A program made the translations under genes and the position numbers. The notes below the pieces were generated by a model. The model saw nothing but the letters and a program-made list of their open reading frames with translations, was not told the DNA's origin and made no database searches. From Roseimaritima sediminicola (GTDB lineage: Bacteria; Planctomycetota; Planctomycetia; Pirellulales; Pirellulaceae), in contig NZ_WIAD01000022.1 in NCBI RefSeq assembly GCF_009618275.1, positions 26,217 to 90,216 on the forward strand: DNA of 64,000 nt, read 5' to 3'. How positions within the stretch are numbered: the stretch's first letter is position 1; every line of letters starts with the position of its first letter. Below, one piece after another: positions 47,168 through 58,200 of the stretch.

Positions 47168-48725
47168 TTCCCTGCACCCAGTGCGTGCTGTAGCTGAAGC
47201 TGGCCAGCGGCCGGGTGGCTTGGTCGTTGGTATCGACCGGCAGGTTCGGGTCGATCGTCCGCCAGGGCTGGAGGGCTTCGGTCAGACCGATGACGCTGTA
47301 ACCGACCGTCAAGTCGACGCCGGGACGCCAGCTGTAGCCCACGTTGACGTTCAGCTCCGGCACCCAGGCAAAGGTGCTGTCGGAAAACGTGCCGCGGTTA
47401 CTGCTGCGAACCAATAGGCCGTCCGGGCTGGTCGCCGTCTGGCCGCCGCTTGCCCGGAATGTTTCACCGATCAAGGCTCCGCGACGCGACAGGTTGCCAA
47501 AGCCGAACTTGATCAACCCGTCCAGCGTCCAGCAGCCTTCGCGATGAAAACCGTTGAAGCCGACCTGGCCGCCGTGAAACTCGTTCTGCACGTCGAACTG
47601 ATCGCGAATGGCAAACATCGATCCGATCGGCAGGGCCGTGCCGCCGACGACGATGCTTTCGCCGCGAATGTCCAGGCTCTCGTTGATCCGCAGGTACTGG
47701 TATCCGTACAGGAAATCGATGCGGCCGCCCAATCCTTCGCGGTGCAATTGGCGGAGGCTCACGTCGGCACCGTAGATGTCGCTCGTACCGCTGACCGAAA
47801 CGTTGCCGTCGAACTCGCCGGGAAAGGCGATCAATGCCGCGTCGGCTTCGATATTGTTCGGGTCGGTGACGTTTAGGAACGGCCGAGCGATGATCGGAGT
47901 GACGACGCTGTTGGTGTCGAAGCCGTAGTTTTCCTCGCCGGTCAACCAAAACCGCATATTGAACGAATGGTGCCCGACCGGATCCAGCCAGCGGCCCAGC
48001 GTGAACCGTCCACCGGCCGACAGCGTGTCGCCGTAATAATCGTTGCCGAACAGGATACTCGTGTCGGCCTGGTCCAGTTGCCCCGCCAGATCGCGATCGG
48101 TGCCGTCGGGGCTGGTCGTCACCAACGGTGGCAGGGCCTGGGGGCGACGCCACCACAGCAACAGCTCGGCCGAACCGAACCAGGGACTCGTGGGCCCGCC
48201 GAACAATCGATGCACCGGTCCCACGTGACCGCAGCCCAGGCCGCCACAGCCCGACACGTCGCAGCCCAGCGAATCACAGCCGAGAGAATCGCAGCCCACC
48301 GAGTCGCACACCACGGACCCGCAGCCGCAGCCGCCGCCGCCGGGGTACCCGCCTCCCCGGTACCCGCCGCCGACATAGGATTCGCCCTCGAGCAGGATCG
48401 GTTGTTCGATCGACTCATATCCCACCGGCGCGACCAGGCCATCGGCAGCCGGCCCATGGGCGGCTTGTCCGGCGACAGCGATCGGTTCCCAGCCGCCCGC
48501 TGCGGTCGCCGTTTCGGATGCGGCCGCCGTTTCCGATAAGGTGGGGGCCGGCGAAGCCGAGCGTTGGTGGTCAGCCAGATCCGGCGGCTGGTAGGAGCCG
48601 CGGTCCTGGGATTTGATTCGCACCTGAGCCGCGGCCGGAGCGGGAGCCACCGCCCAGCTTGCTAGCAAACCCAGCAGCAGCAGCGGAGAAGAATACGGAA
48701 CGGTTCGCAAGATTTGCAGACGCAC
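47139..48725 (-). CDS. BBP7-type outer-membrane beta-barrel protein
   Basis: 528 residues, signal peptide (about 1-34, ending PAPAAAQ), start at GTG 48725. Residues about 125-166 form a Gly/Cys-rich repeat ([21 protein letters not shown]). From about residue 178 a barrel-type sequence ([20 protein letters not shown] ... with regular aromatic beta-strands such as [15 protein letters not shown]) continues to the terminal [13 protein letters not shown], the pattern of planctomycete BBP7 barrels. It is likely an outer-membrane porin or anchor. The Cys-rich part may form disulfides. Confidence 0.85.
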   Translation of the reverse strand: MRLQILRTVPYSSPLLLLGLLASWAVAPAPAAAQVRIKSQDRGSYQPPDLADHQRSASPAPTLSETAAASETATAAGGWEPIAVAGQAAHGPAADGLVAPVGYESIEQPILLEGESYVGGGYRGGGYPGGGGCGCGSVVCDSVGCDSLGCDSLGCDVSGCGGLGCGHVGPVHRLFGGPTSPWFGSAELLLWWRRPQALPPLVTTSPDGTDRDLAGQLDQADTSILFGNDYYGDTLSAGGRFTLGRWLDPVGHHSFNMRFWLTGEENYGFDTNSVVTPIIARPFLNVTDPNNIEADAALIAFPGEFDGNVSVSGTSDIYGADVSLRQLHREGLGGRIDFLYGYQYLRINESLDIRGESIVVGGTALPIGSMFAIRDQFDVQNEFHGGQVGFNGFHREGCWTLDGLIKFGFGNLSRRGALIGETFRASGGQTATSPDGLLVRSSNRGTFSDSTFAWVPELNVNVGYSWRPGVDLTVGYSVIGLTEALQPWRTIDPNLPVDTNDQATRPLASFSYSTHWVQGINFGLRWNY

Positions 48726-48892
48726 GATTGGTTGGCCTCATTGCCAGAACGTCGGGGGGAAAGAACGTCCAGGTTCACATTGCACCGACAGGATCCCCCG
48801 CGGCTACAACGCTTCCGGTATCAACATCGACCGTGCGGCCCGTTCCGGTTAAATAAACTCGGCAAGATTTGACGGTTGTAGCGGCGTCGCGC

Positions 48893-48972
48893 TGGAGTCT
48901 AGCCTTTAGGCGACTGGGTTATTGGTGTCGCAGGCAACAGCGTTCTGGACGGCTAAAGCCTGGACTCCAACA
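48893..48972. repeat. Imperfect palindromic repeat (family 4)
   Basis: TGGAGTCTAGCCTTTAGGCG at the left pairs imperfectly with CGGCTAAAGCCTGGACTCCA at the right. Related to 11975-12055. Lies between the BBP7 start and the end of the CorC gene. Confidence 0.7.
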
Positions 48973-48979
48973 CTGCGGC

Positions 48980-50263
48980 CTACACCGCTTCGCGGCGGTG
49001 GTGGTTGTGCCGGACCAGACGGAGGCGTTCGATCTGGCGGTTGGTGGCCTTGATAATTTCCACCCGCACCGAACCGATCTCGAACTGCTCGCCGTCCTCG
49101 GGAATCCCGCCGCTGTGGTGCAGCACGTACCCGGCGATCGTTTCGTAGTCTTCGCTCTCGGGCAGGTCCCAGCCCAACAGGTCGTTGATATCGTCGACCA
49201 TCACGCGGCCAGCCGCTTCGGCGGTGTCCTCATCGATCACCACGACGCCGGATTCCTCTTGCTCGTCGGATTCGTCCACGATCTCACCGACGATCTCCTC
49301 CAGCACGTCCTCGATCGTGACCACGCCGACGGTCTGATGGAACTCGTCGACCACGATGGCCATGTGGCTGCGGCAGTGCAGGAACTCGCGGAGCAGTTGT
49401 TCGACGGTGCGGTCGACCGGGACGCTCCAGGCGTTGCGCAGCAGTTGCCGCAGCGGCACCTTGGGGTTACCGTCCTCGATCAACTCTTCCATCAGATCCT
49501 TGGCGTACAGCACGCCCACGATCCGGTCCAGGGTTCCTTCGTAGACCGGCATCCGCGTGCGGCCGCACTCGGCGACATAGTGGAGCACTTCCGGCCAAGG
49601 CGTGTCGACCTCGATCGCATTGACCAGGCTCCGCGGCGTCATGATGTGTCCGACCGTGTCGTCGTTCAGGTCCATCACGCCCTGAATCATCTCCCGCACT
49701 CCCGGCCCGAAGTAACCTTCGCGAGTGCCGGCGGCGACCATCGTGCGGATCTCGTCCTCCAGCAGTTCTTCTTCTTCGTCTTCGTGCTGCTTCTTGCCGG
49801 CCAGACGCCGCGTGAGCAACGACAACAATTCGTCCGGCGCCGACAAGGGCCGCATGACGATCGACAGCGCATTCCAGAACGGCCAGGTATGGTACAGCAG
49901 CGGTGAGGAGGCAAAACGGGTCACCGCCGCGGGCAGCCACAGGTGCGTCAGCATCATCAATCCGGCCGAACTGAGGCCCCAGGCGACCAACCGTGTCGTA
50001 CCCGGCCAGCGGCCGTCGGTGTACAGCATCGACGTCCCGGCGATCAGGAACACGACGGTTCCCAGCACGCGCAGGTACTCCGCCGCCCGCATGGCTTTCT
50101 CGTATCCGTCCAGCACGGCGCCGAAGCGTTCGCGGCGCCGCCGCAGCCGGCAGTAGGCTTCCAGCGAACGCCCGGCGAAACGATCCAGCAATTCGGCGCC
50201 CAAGCCGCCGGCGGCACCCGCCAGAAATCCGATGCCGGTTACGACCAGGAACGTCAGCATCAC
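48980..50263 (-). CDS. CNNM/CorC-type CBS-domain membrane protein
   Basis: 427 residues. Hydrophobic N-terminal part (about 1-150; CNNM/DUF21-like, with four membrane segments). Two CBS domains (about 200-320, DTVGHIMTPRSLV and VEQLLREFLHCRSHMAIVVDE). C-terminal CorC_HlyC domain (about 345-420, YETIAGYVLHHSGGIPEDGEQF). A putative Mg2+/Co2+ efflux or transport modulator. Its ATG overlaps the ybeY stop region by four bases. Same strand order phoH-pgpH-ybeY-corC as in many bacteria. Confidence 0.85.
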   Translation of the reverse strand: MMLTFLVVTGIGFLAGAAGGLGAELLDRFAGRSLEAYCRLRRRRERFGAVLDGYEKAMRAAEYLRVLGTVVFLIAGTSMLYTDGRWPGTTRLVAWGLSSAGLMMLTHLWLPAAVTRFASSPLLYHTWPFWNALSIVMRPLSAPDELLSLLTRRLAGKKQHEDEEEELLEDEIRTMVAAGTREGYFGPGVREMIQGVMDLNDDTVGHIMTPRSLVNAIEVDTPWPEVLHYVAECGRTRMPVYEGTLDRIVGVLYAKDLMEELIEDGNPKVPLRQLLRNAWSVPVDRTVEQLLREFLHCRSHMAIVVDEFHQTVGVVTIEDVLEEIVGEIVDESDEQEESGVVVIDEDTAEAAGRVMVDDINDLLGWDLPESEDYETIAGYVLHHSGGIPEDGEQFEIGSVRVEIIKATNRQIERLRLVRHNHHRREAV

Positions 50264-50820
50264 GAAGTGGCCTCGGAACCGGAAGCGGGCGGCGAGCGAT
50301 CGACCGGCTGCGGGTCGGGGCTGTAGCGCGCCGCGTCGGCGACGCCCAGCTCCTGCAGCACGGCGTGTTCGGCCTGCCTCATTTCGCGGCGCTGGGCGTC
50401 GGTGCCGTCTTCCAGGCCGCAGATATGCAGCGTGCCGTGAATGGCGTAGAGCAATAGCTCGTTTTCCAGCGTCCAGCCCAGTTCGTCGGCTTCGCGGCGG
50501 GCCGTATCGACACTGACGACCAACTCGCCTTCGACCGTCGGAGAGGCGCGGTGATAGCCGAAACTGATCACGTCGGTGGGATAGTCGTGATCGAGGTGCT
50601 GGCGATTGATCTTGTGGATCGCCGGATCATCGACGACGGCCAGGCCCAGGGACCCTGTGGTATAGCCCAGGTGGGCGGCGGCCCGGCGGATCGCCAAGTC
50701 CAGACGGCGGTGCAGAGCGGCCGGCAGTCCGGTGGCGTCGTGAATATCGATTTGAAGGTTTGCGGACGAAGGGGCGTTCACGTTAGGCGGATTGTTGACC
50801 GGGGTATTTGACGCGAGCAT
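50260..50820 (-). CDS. ybeY: Endoribonuclease YbeY
   Basis: rRNA-processing single-strand endoribonuclease, 186 residues. NRQHLDHDYPTDVISFGY and the zinc motif HGTLHICGLEDGTD are present. In E. coli the third ligand is a His (HGxLHLxGYDH). Here Asp (LED) replaces it at the same spacing. An ATG at 50820 overlaps the end of pgpH by 38 bp. A GTG at 50781, one base after the pgpH stop, is an alternative start (VNAPSS) and would shorten it to 173 residues. Placed in the phoH-pgpH-ybeY-corC run. Confidence 0.87.
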   Translation of the reverse strand: MLASNTPVNNPPNVNAPSSANLQIDIHDATGLPAALHRRLDLAIRRAAAHLGYTTGSLGLAVVDDPAIHKINRQHLDHDYPTDVISFGYHRASPTVEGELVVSVDTARREADELGWTLENELLLYAIHGTLHICGLEDGTDAQRREMRQAEHAVLQELGVADAARYSPDPQPVDRSPPASGSEATS

Positions 50821-53146
50821 GGTAGATCGCCGTCAGCGACTTGACGAGACTCTGCTTGATGCGATCCAGTTGTAACAACGTTAGCCCGCATTCATCGAAT
50901 TGGCCATCACTTAATTTCTTCATCGCGATGGCATCGACCAAGCTTTTGATTCGCGCCGGCGTCGGATCGACCAACGTTCGGCTGGCGCTTTCGACCGTAT
51001 CGGCCAGCATCATCACGGCGGCTTCGAGCGTTTGCGGTTTGGGACCCGGATAGCGGAAGTCCTTGTCGGAGACCTCTTCGCCGTTGGGATCCTCCTCGCT
51101 CCGCTTGGCCGCTTCGCGGTAGAAGTACTCGACCAGCGTGGTGCCGTGGTGCTGGAGGATGAAGTCGATGATCGGTTCGGGCAGGTGATGGGTGCGGGCC
51201 AGGTCCGCGCCGTCTTTCACGTGCGCGATGATCACCAACGTACTCATCGCCGGTTGCAGCGAGTCGTGTTGGTTGGGACCCTGGCCTTGGTTTTCGATAA
51301 AATAATTCGGCTTGAACATCTTGCCGATATCGTGGAAGTAGGCGCCCACGCGGACCAACAAGCCGTTGGCACCGATCGCGTCGGCGGCCGCTTCGCCGAT
51401 CGAGGCGACGTTAATCGAATGGTTGTAGGTGCCCGGTGCACGCTGGGCCAATTGACGCAGCAGCGGATGCCCGGCGTCGCCCAGTTCCAGCAAGCTGAGG
51501 TCGGTCTGGACGCCGAAGACGCGTTCGACCAACGGTAACAGCCCGGTCATCGACAGGCAGGAAACGATCACGCATCCGCCCACCCACACCGCTTCGCGAA
51601 ACAGGGTCCCCAGCAGATCGTCCAGGTGTGTCGAACGTATCAGGGCTTCCTGGCCGGGACCGGCGTTTCCGGCCGACAGGCTCTGACCGGTAACGATGCC
51701 CACGCCGACCACGGTTGCGGCCACGACCGCCGCCACCGAAACGCCCAGATACAACAGCCGCGTGCGGCTGCGGAGGCGTCCAAGCAGGAGGATGCAACTG
51801 GTCGCTGCGGCGGCCAAGCTGACCAGGTCCGCCAGGTCGCTGCCGTTGAACAAGGTGACGGCCAAACACACCGATGCCAACAGCAGCAGCGCCAGTTCAC
51901 GGCCGTAGACCACCGCCGCGGTGATCGCGCCGATGACCAACGGGATCGTCGTGGCTTGCCATTGTTCGCGAGCGGTCCAGTGGCAGAAGGCCACGATCAT
52001 GACCATGAATCCCAACAGCAGAGACAGCCTGTAGGGATCGGTCAGCAGTTGGCGGTCGTCGATGAAGTAGATGTAGCAGCCGCACAGCAGGTACAGGGCG
52101 ATGATCATGCCCAGGTAGGCACCCATTCGCAGCAGCCGATCGCCCCAGCTCATCTGGTCGGTCAGCACCGACCATTCGGCGCGGAGCAATTCCAGTTCGG
52201 CGGCCTCGATCGGACTGCCGGCCTTGGCGATCGGCGTGATCCCGCTGCGATAGGGCGTCATCACCGTACCGACTTCGCGCGCGGCTTGTTCCCGAGCCTG
52301 CTCGCTGCGGACGGCATCGTAGATCAAGGTGACCGGCAAGCGCTCCTGCAGCCAGTGCGTGACCATCTTGGCGGCCGTCTGATACCGCTCGCTGTTCTCG
52401 GCGAATTTCGAGCGAAAGCTGTCGTCCAGTTCCGAGGCCAGTTGTTCGCGGGCTTCGGCGATCCGCACCGCCGAGACCTCGATCTGTTCGGCGGCCTCCG
52501 GGCGACCGACCGGATAGACGTACAGGACGCGTTGATTGCCCTCGTCGATCTTGTGGGCTGGCACCTGCAGCAAGCCATGGGCGTACATGTCGGCCATCGC
52601 CAGTTTCACCGCGGCATCCAAGGCGGTCAGCCCCGAATCGGTGGCCAGCGAAGATTTTAATGCCGCGAACTGGGCGGCCGCCGACGCCGATTCGTCGGAG
52701 GTTTCGTCGCCCAGCCAGAAATCTTCGAACACCTGCCGCTGTTCGGGCGTCATCTGTTCGTGCGACGCGGCGTCGAGGATCACGAACAACTGGTTCTTCA
52801 GCGTCTCGCGCAACTGGTCCAGTGGTTGGCTGTCGTTGCGGTAGTAGGTGACGACTTCGGCACGCTTGCGGGCCTGGGCCAGTTGGGTGCCGTTGATGTC
52901 GGGAAACTCAAAGTCCACTCGCGCGACCATGTCTCGCGGCGGGATGAAGCCGATGCGGTAGGCAAACGGCGGCTTCCAGGTCTGGCAGACCAACAGCATC
53001 AACAGGGCCGCCGCGGCCGCGATCGACAGCCGTGTCCAGACCGCCAAGTCGAAGAAGTCATGCAACCACTGACGCAGTCGTGGCGGCTGGGTGCCTAGCG
53101 ACTGGGCGCGTTCGGATCGGGTGCGTTTGGGGGGATTGCCGTTCAT
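50783..53146 (-). CDS. pgpH: PgpH-like 7TM-HD membrane phosphodiesterase
   Basis: 787 residues: an N-terminal membrane helix (about 38-55), an extracytoplasmic 7TMR-HDED-type domain (about 60-330), seven membrane helices (about 340-560), then an HDIG phosphohydrolase domain (about 585-780) with HSINVASIGEAAADAIG, AYFHDIGKMFKPNYF, AHVKDGADLARTHHLPE and ILQHHGTT. These cyclic-di-AMP-type phosphodiesterases are common next to phoH and ybeY. c-di-AMP as substrate is inferred from the family. Confidence 0.88.
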   Translation of the reverse strand: MNGNPPKRTRSERAQSLGTQPPRLRQWLHDFFDLAVWTRLSIAAAAALLMLLVCQTWKPPFAYRIGFIPPRDMVARVDFEFPDINGTQLAQARKRAEVVTYYRNDSQPLDQLRETLKNQLFVILDAASHEQMTPEQRQVFEDFWLGDETSDESASAAAQFAALKSSLATDSGLTALDAAVKLAMADMYAHGLLQVPAHKIDEGNQRVLYVYPVGRPEAAEQIEVSAVRIAEAREQLASELDDSFRSKFAENSERYQTAAKMVTHWLQERLPVTLIYDAVRSEQAREQAAREVGTVMTPYRSGITPIAKAGSPIEAAELELLRAEWSVLTDQMSWGDRLLRMGAYLGMIIALYLLCGCYIYFIDDRQLLTDPYRLSLLLGFMVMIVAFCHWTAREQWQATTIPLVIGAITAAVVYGRELALLLLASVCLAVTLFNGSDLADLVSLAAAATSCILLLGRLRSRTRLLYLGVSVAAVVAATVVGVGIVTGQSLSAGNAGPGQEALIRSTHLDDLLGTLFREAVWVGGCVIVSCLSMTGLLPLVERVFGVQTDLSLLELGDAGHPLLRQLAQRAPGTYNHSINVASIGEAAADAIGANGLLVRVGAYFHDIGKMFKPNYFIENQGQGPNQHDSLQPAMSTLVIIAHVKDGADLARTHHLPEPIIDFILQHHGTTLVEYFYREAAKRSEEDPNGEEVSDKDFRYPGPKPQTLEAAVMMLADTVESASRTLVDPTPARIKSLVDAIAMKKLSDGQFDECGLTLLQLDRIKQSLVKSLTAIYHARVKYPGQQSA

Positions 53147-53173
53147 GGCAGACGAACAAGTTGCGAGCGCTCG

Positions 53174-54163
53174 CTAAGCTTTGCTCTCGTGTTCCTCGTA
53201 CGCGTTGACGATTTTCTGCACCAATTGATGACGAACGATATCACTGCTGCCCAGTTTAACCACCCCGATCGACGGAATCGACGAGAGCCGTCGCAACGCG
53301 TCGGACAAGCCGCTTGTCACCCCCCGCGGCAGGTCCAACTGGGTGATGTCGCCCGAGACGACCATCCGGCTGCCCTCACCCATGCGGGTCAGGAACATTT
53401 TCATCTGGGCGACGGTCGTGTTCTGAGCTTCGTCTAAAATGATGAAGGCATTGTTGAGGGTTCGGCCGCGCATGTACGCCAGCGGGATCACTTCGATCAC
53501 GTCCGCCTCCATCAGGCTGCGGGTCTGGTCGAAGTCGATCATCTCGCTGAGCGCGTCGAGCAACGGACGCAGGTACGGGTTCAGTTTGGCTCGCAAGTCC
53601 CCGGGCAGGAATCCCAGACTCTCGCCGGCTTCCACCGCCGGACGCACCAGCACGATCTTGCGGACGCGTTGACTCTTCAAGGCTTCGACCGCCGTGGCCA
53701 CGGCCAAGAACGTTTTACCCGTGCCGGCCGGGCCGATACAGAAGGTTAGGTCGTGTTCGCGAATCGCGTCGATGTAGGCCGCCTGGCCGCGGGTTCGCGG
53801 TTTGACGCGGCGGCCCACGTGTTGGATGTCCACCTCGCCTTGAGCACCGGCGGGACGCTTCGATGCGTTGCCGTTGCCCTGCGGCAGCGCCCGGATGACC
53901 GGCGGTAACGCTTCGCCTTGCGCGACCGCTTCGATCTCTTCAATCGACAGCATCCCCCGGCGCTGAGCCAGCGCCCGCAGCTGCTCCAGCACGCGGGTGG
54001 CCTTTTTCACGTCCTCCGATTCACCCTGGATACGGATGCGACCATCGCGATGCGTGATCGAAACGTCAAACATGCGTCGCAACATCTTCAGGTTCTGGTC
54101 ACGCGGACCGAAGATATTCAGCAGTTCGTCGGGTTGGGTGCCGGGCAGAGTGGCTTCGGTCAT
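53174..54163 (-). CDS. PhoH-family ATPase
   Basis: 329 residues. The central PhoH domain has Walker A IGPAGTGKTFLAVATAV and Walker B NAFIILDEAQNTTVAQMKMFLTRMG, followed by SGDITQLDLPRGVTSGL (sensor-like). An N-terminal KH-like part (about 15-80) precedes it. Start at ATG 54163. Immediately upstream of pgpH (27 bp), part of the ybeZ-ybeY-type RNA-processing group. Confidence 0.92.
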   Translation of the reverse strand: MTEATLPGTQPDELLNIFGPRDQNLKMLRRMFDVSITHRDGRIRIQGESEDVKKATRVLEQLRALAQRRGMLSIEEIEAVAQGEALPPVIRALPQGNGNASKRPAGAQGEVDIQHVGRRVKPRTRGQAAYIDAIREHDLTFCIGPAGTGKTFLAVATAVEALKSQRVRKIVLVRPAVEAGESLGFLPGDLRAKLNPYLRPLLDALSEMIDFDQTRSLMEADVIEVIPLAYMRGRTLNNAFIILDEAQNTTVAQMKMFLTRMGEGSRMVVSGDITQLDLPRGVTSGLSDALRRLSSIPSIGVVKLGSSDIVRHQLVQKIVNAYEEHESKA

Positions 54164-54230
54164 AAACCTAGACAGGGTGAAGGACAGTAACGGGCGTTAC
54201 GCAATTATAGGGTGCTTTCCAGTCGGCAAG

Positions 54231-55148
54231 CTACGTTCCGGCCAATCCCGCGGCAAAGCACAAAAAGCCCGGGACGGACGCGGCAATCAACGAATCGGTC
54301 ACATCCCAGACCCCTCCCAAACCCGGCAAGGTCGTGCCGCTGTCCTTGGCACCGGTGTCGCGTTTGATCAAGGATTCGGCCAAATCCCCCGCCATTCCCG
54401 ACAGGGCACACACCGCACCGAGAACGCCGGGGCCCCACCATGGGGGGCTGGCAAAAAGTTTAGCTCCCATCGCCGGGAACAGGAAGTGGACACATCCATA
54501 GGCCACCACCACCGACAGCAGCACGCCGCCGATGGCGCCTTCCCAGGTTTTTCCGGGACTGAGCCGGGGAATTAATTTGTGTCGCCCCAGCAGTTTGCCG
54601 GATCCGTAAGCCCCGGCGTCGCAGGACTTGGTCGCCGCGATCAGGGTGATCAGGGCCGCCAGTCCCCAGCCGTCGCCGTGGAGGTTGCGGACTGCGACCA
54701 GCATGGCCATCGGCAGACCTGTGTAAAGGGCCACGAATACGCCCGCTTGGACACGGTCGATCGCCCCGGCGGGGCCGCGTCCATAGCGACGCATTTCGGC
54801 CACCAACACGATCGCGATCGCCGCAAAGGCGCCCACGGCAACCCAGCCCAAGCGGCCCACCGGACAATCCGCCGGGTAGTCTAGCGCCTGGACTTCCCAG
54901 AGGTAGGGAACACAGGCAAACACCGGAACGACCACGGCGGCCAGGATTGTGACCCGGGAATCGACCAGGCGGTTCGCGCCCTGCAGCAAACGGCAGATGT
55001 CGGCCGCCGTTCCGATCGTTAAAGCCAACAACAGTGGCAACAGCCACAGGCCGCCCACGCCCCACAACGGGTAGCGCAGGTCCAGCCACAGCAGGAGGCC
55101 CACGACCGACAACAGGACGACCGAAGACAGCAGGCGGTCCTTCAACAT
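54231..55148 (-). CDS. cdsA: Phosphatidate cytidylyltransferase
   Basis: Makes CDP-diacylglycerol in the inner membrane. 305 residues, about eight hydrophobic segments. C-terminal CDS signature in ESLIKRDTGAKDSGTTLPG-LGGVWDVTDSL (K-R...K-D...PG-GG...D..DS), and the upstream RLSPGKTWEGAIGG conserved block. Start at ATG 55148. Placed downstream of secDF on the same strand. Confidence 0.9.
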   Translation of the reverse strand: MLKDRLLSSVVLLSVVGLLLWLDLRYPLWGVGGLWLLPLLLALTIGTAADICRLLQGANRLVDSRVTILAAVVVPVFACVPYLWEVQALDYPADCPVGRLGWVAVGAFAAIAIVLVAEMRRYGRGPAGAIDRVQAGVFVALYTGLPMAMLVAVRNLHGDGWGLAALITLIAATKSCDAGAYGSGKLLGRHKLIPRLSPGKTWEGAIGGVLLSVVVAYGCVHFLFPAMGAKLFASPPWWGPGVLGAVCALSGMAGDLAESLIKRDTGAKDSGTTLPGLGGVWDVTDSLIAASVPGFLCFAAGLAGT

Positions 55149-55206
55149 CCTGCCGGCCTCTTTGCGACGTGTCGTATTGGCGTATTGGCCACTGCGTTCC
55201 TAAGGG

Positions 55207-58200
55207 TTATGAGTGCCGAGCGGCCGGTTGGTTGCGTTGGATCATCCACAGCAATACCGGGCTGGCGACAAAGATCGAACTGTACGTACCGACCATCACG
55301 CCGATCACCAGGGCAAATGCAAAGGCGTGAATGCCTTCGCCGCCGAAGGCGTACAGCACGGCCACCACGAACAGCGTCGTCAACGAGGTCAGCAACGTTC
55401 GGCTGAGCGTCTGGCTGATGCTGAAGTTGACCATGTCCGGCGTCAGTCGAGGACTCTTGCCCTTGGTCTCACGAATGCGGTCAAAGACCACGATCGTATC
55501 GTTCAAGGAGTAACCGATGATCGTCAGCAACGCGGCCACAACCGTTAGGCTGATCTTAAAGCGGTCGATCAACAGGAATCCAAGCGCGTCGGCAACCCAC
55601 CAGCTGACGGCGATCGCACCCAGGGTGATCAACACATCGTGAACCAGGGCCACCACGGCGGCCAAGCCGTACATCACGCGTTGGAAGCGGAACCAGATGT
55701 AACCGATGATGCACAGCAAGCTGGCGAACAGGGCCAACGAGGCGCGTCGCACCATGTCGTCGGCGACGCGACCGCCGATGCTGCTGCTGCTGATCCAGAT
55801 CGGATCGTTGCCCAGCGATTTTTTCAACTGGGCGGTCACCAGCATGCCTTCCTCACGGTCGGTGCTCAGGCGGATGTTCCAGTCGCTGAAGGTCAGGGCC
55901 GAATCGGGCGTCCACTGTTCGGCACCTTCGCCCAGCGGTTCCAAAGCGATCGCCGCTTCGTCCAAGGTCACGCCGACCGCTTCGGCGGCTTCGATGATGC
56001 GGCGCGTTAACACGTCGGCTTGCACCTGAGCCGTGTTGGCGTCCTGGTCGCCTTCGACCCCCAGCTGGACGTGGGCCAGAAACGGGCTGGGAGCGGCCGG
56101 TTGCTCGGGAGCCAAAACGCCGACCGGAGCCGCCGGGCTGGCAGCTTCGGCGTCCGCGTTTTCGGGGGGCATGGTCGCCTGGCCCTCGGCCGCTGCGTCG
56201 GCAGCGTCGGCCGGAGCATCGGCTTCGGCGTCGGCGTCGGCGTCGGCGTCGGCATCGGCATCGGCGTCGGCGTCAGCTTCGTCGGTCGAGGCTTCGTCGG
56301 CGGGGGTGACTTCTGCCACGCTGTCCTGGGCCGGGGCGGGGTCGCCTTCGGCCGGAGCTTCTTCCTGAGGCCGGGCGGCGACCAGGCGGGTCGCGGGCGC
56401 GGCCATGATCACCGAGGTGGTGTCGGCGGCGGGACGGTTCAGCGTGCCATCGGCGACTTCGACCTGGTAGGTGACGAGGTTGATTTCTTCGATCTCGCTG
56501 AAGCCGTCACGGATCCGCTTTTTCAGTTCATTGACGTCTTCCAGATTGGTATCGACCTTGTAGACCATCTGCCGAGAATCGGCTCCCAGCGAATCGATCG
56601 CGACGCTGTTAAGCGTGAACTGAGTGGGATTCTCCGGATCGATGTCCAGCACTTGTTCGACGTAATCGCGAACTTGTTCCGACGCCAGGGGCTCTTCCAG
56701 TTGGAACGTCACCGAGGAACCGCCGGCGAAGTCGATGTCGAAGATCGAAGCACCTCGCTGATAGATCGCGACCACACCGGCCAGGACCAGCAGCAGCGAC
56801 ACCACCAGGGTGACTCGGCCCAGACGGATGAAGTCGAAGACTTCGCCCTGGCCACGCAGGCGGTTGATCAGGTCGGACATCTTCAGCGACACGAAGCCGC
56901 GACGTTCGGCGATGTCGAAGAACGCCCGAGACATGTAGATGGCCGTGAACATACTGAACAGGATGCCCAGGATCAAAGTCACGGCAAAGCCGCGGATCTG
57001 GTCGGTACCGATGGCGTACAGCACGATGGCCGTGATCAGCGTCGTCAGGTTGGCGTCGACAATCGTCGTCGTCGCTCGGGAAAAGCCGTTCCGGATCGCC
57101 ATGCGGTCGGCGGCACCTTTTTTCAGCTCTTCGCGGATCCGCTCGAAGATCAGCACGTTGGCGTCGACCGACATCCCGACCGTCAAGACCAGGCCGGCCA
57201 ATCCCGGCAAAGTGACCGGTTGGCTGATCAGAATCATCACCGCCAGGGTCATCACCAGGTTCAGCACCAGGGCAAAGCAGGCGATGATGCCGGCGAAGCG
57301 GTAGTAGGCGAAGATAAAGATCAGCACCAACAGCATCGAGCCACCGATGGCCCAGACACCCTTGGTGATCGTGTCATGGCCGAGGGTCGAGCCGATTTGG
57401 TTTTCGGCGATCGGTTGTTTGTTCAGGGCGGCGGGCAACTGGCCGGCTTGCAGGATGTCGACCAGGCGATCGACTTCTTCGCGGGTGAAGTTGCCGCTGA
57501 TGATCCCCGCGCCGGAGATCGGCGAGTTGATCGAAGGGGCGCTCAGCAGGGCGTCATCGAGGACGATCCCCAGCCGGCGCTTGAATTCGCCATCGGGTTT
57601 GTTCTCCAGCGTCAGGCGGTAGAAGCGTTTGCTCGCGGCGCCGCCGACGCGGAAATTCACCGCCGGGCTGCCGTCCACGTCGACGCCGCGCGAGGAGGAC
57701 GTCAGGTCTTCGCCGGTGATGTTGCGTCCCGGGCGGTTGGCCATCAGGATCTGCAGTTCCTCGATGTTGTTTTGCTGCAGGTAGATCGCCGCGCGTTCGT
57801 TGTCGGCGGCTACCTCGGGCGGCAGGGTCACCAGGCGACCGGTGGCTTTGTCGCGCAAGGTCGCTCCGGAGACGGCCACTCGCAGGGGCCGCACGCCCGC
57901 CTTCGTCGCTTTCTCTTCACGGTCCACGGTGGCCCAGAAACCGGCCGCCCGACCGTTGCTGTCCAGGACGACTTTGGACAGCCGTTCGGGACCGCTCAAT
58001 TCGGCTTTTTCGGTCGCCAGACGGATCAGTTCGCCGTCATCGCGGCCATTGGCCACGATGGCAAAACGCAGGATCCCGGCTTGTTCGATGATACCCTTGA
58101 TCCGAGCGACTTCGAATTGGTCGACCTCGGGAATGATGATTTCGATCTGTTCTTCACCGTAGGGGCGAACCACGATTTCTTGGGTGCCCGAGGGGTTGAT

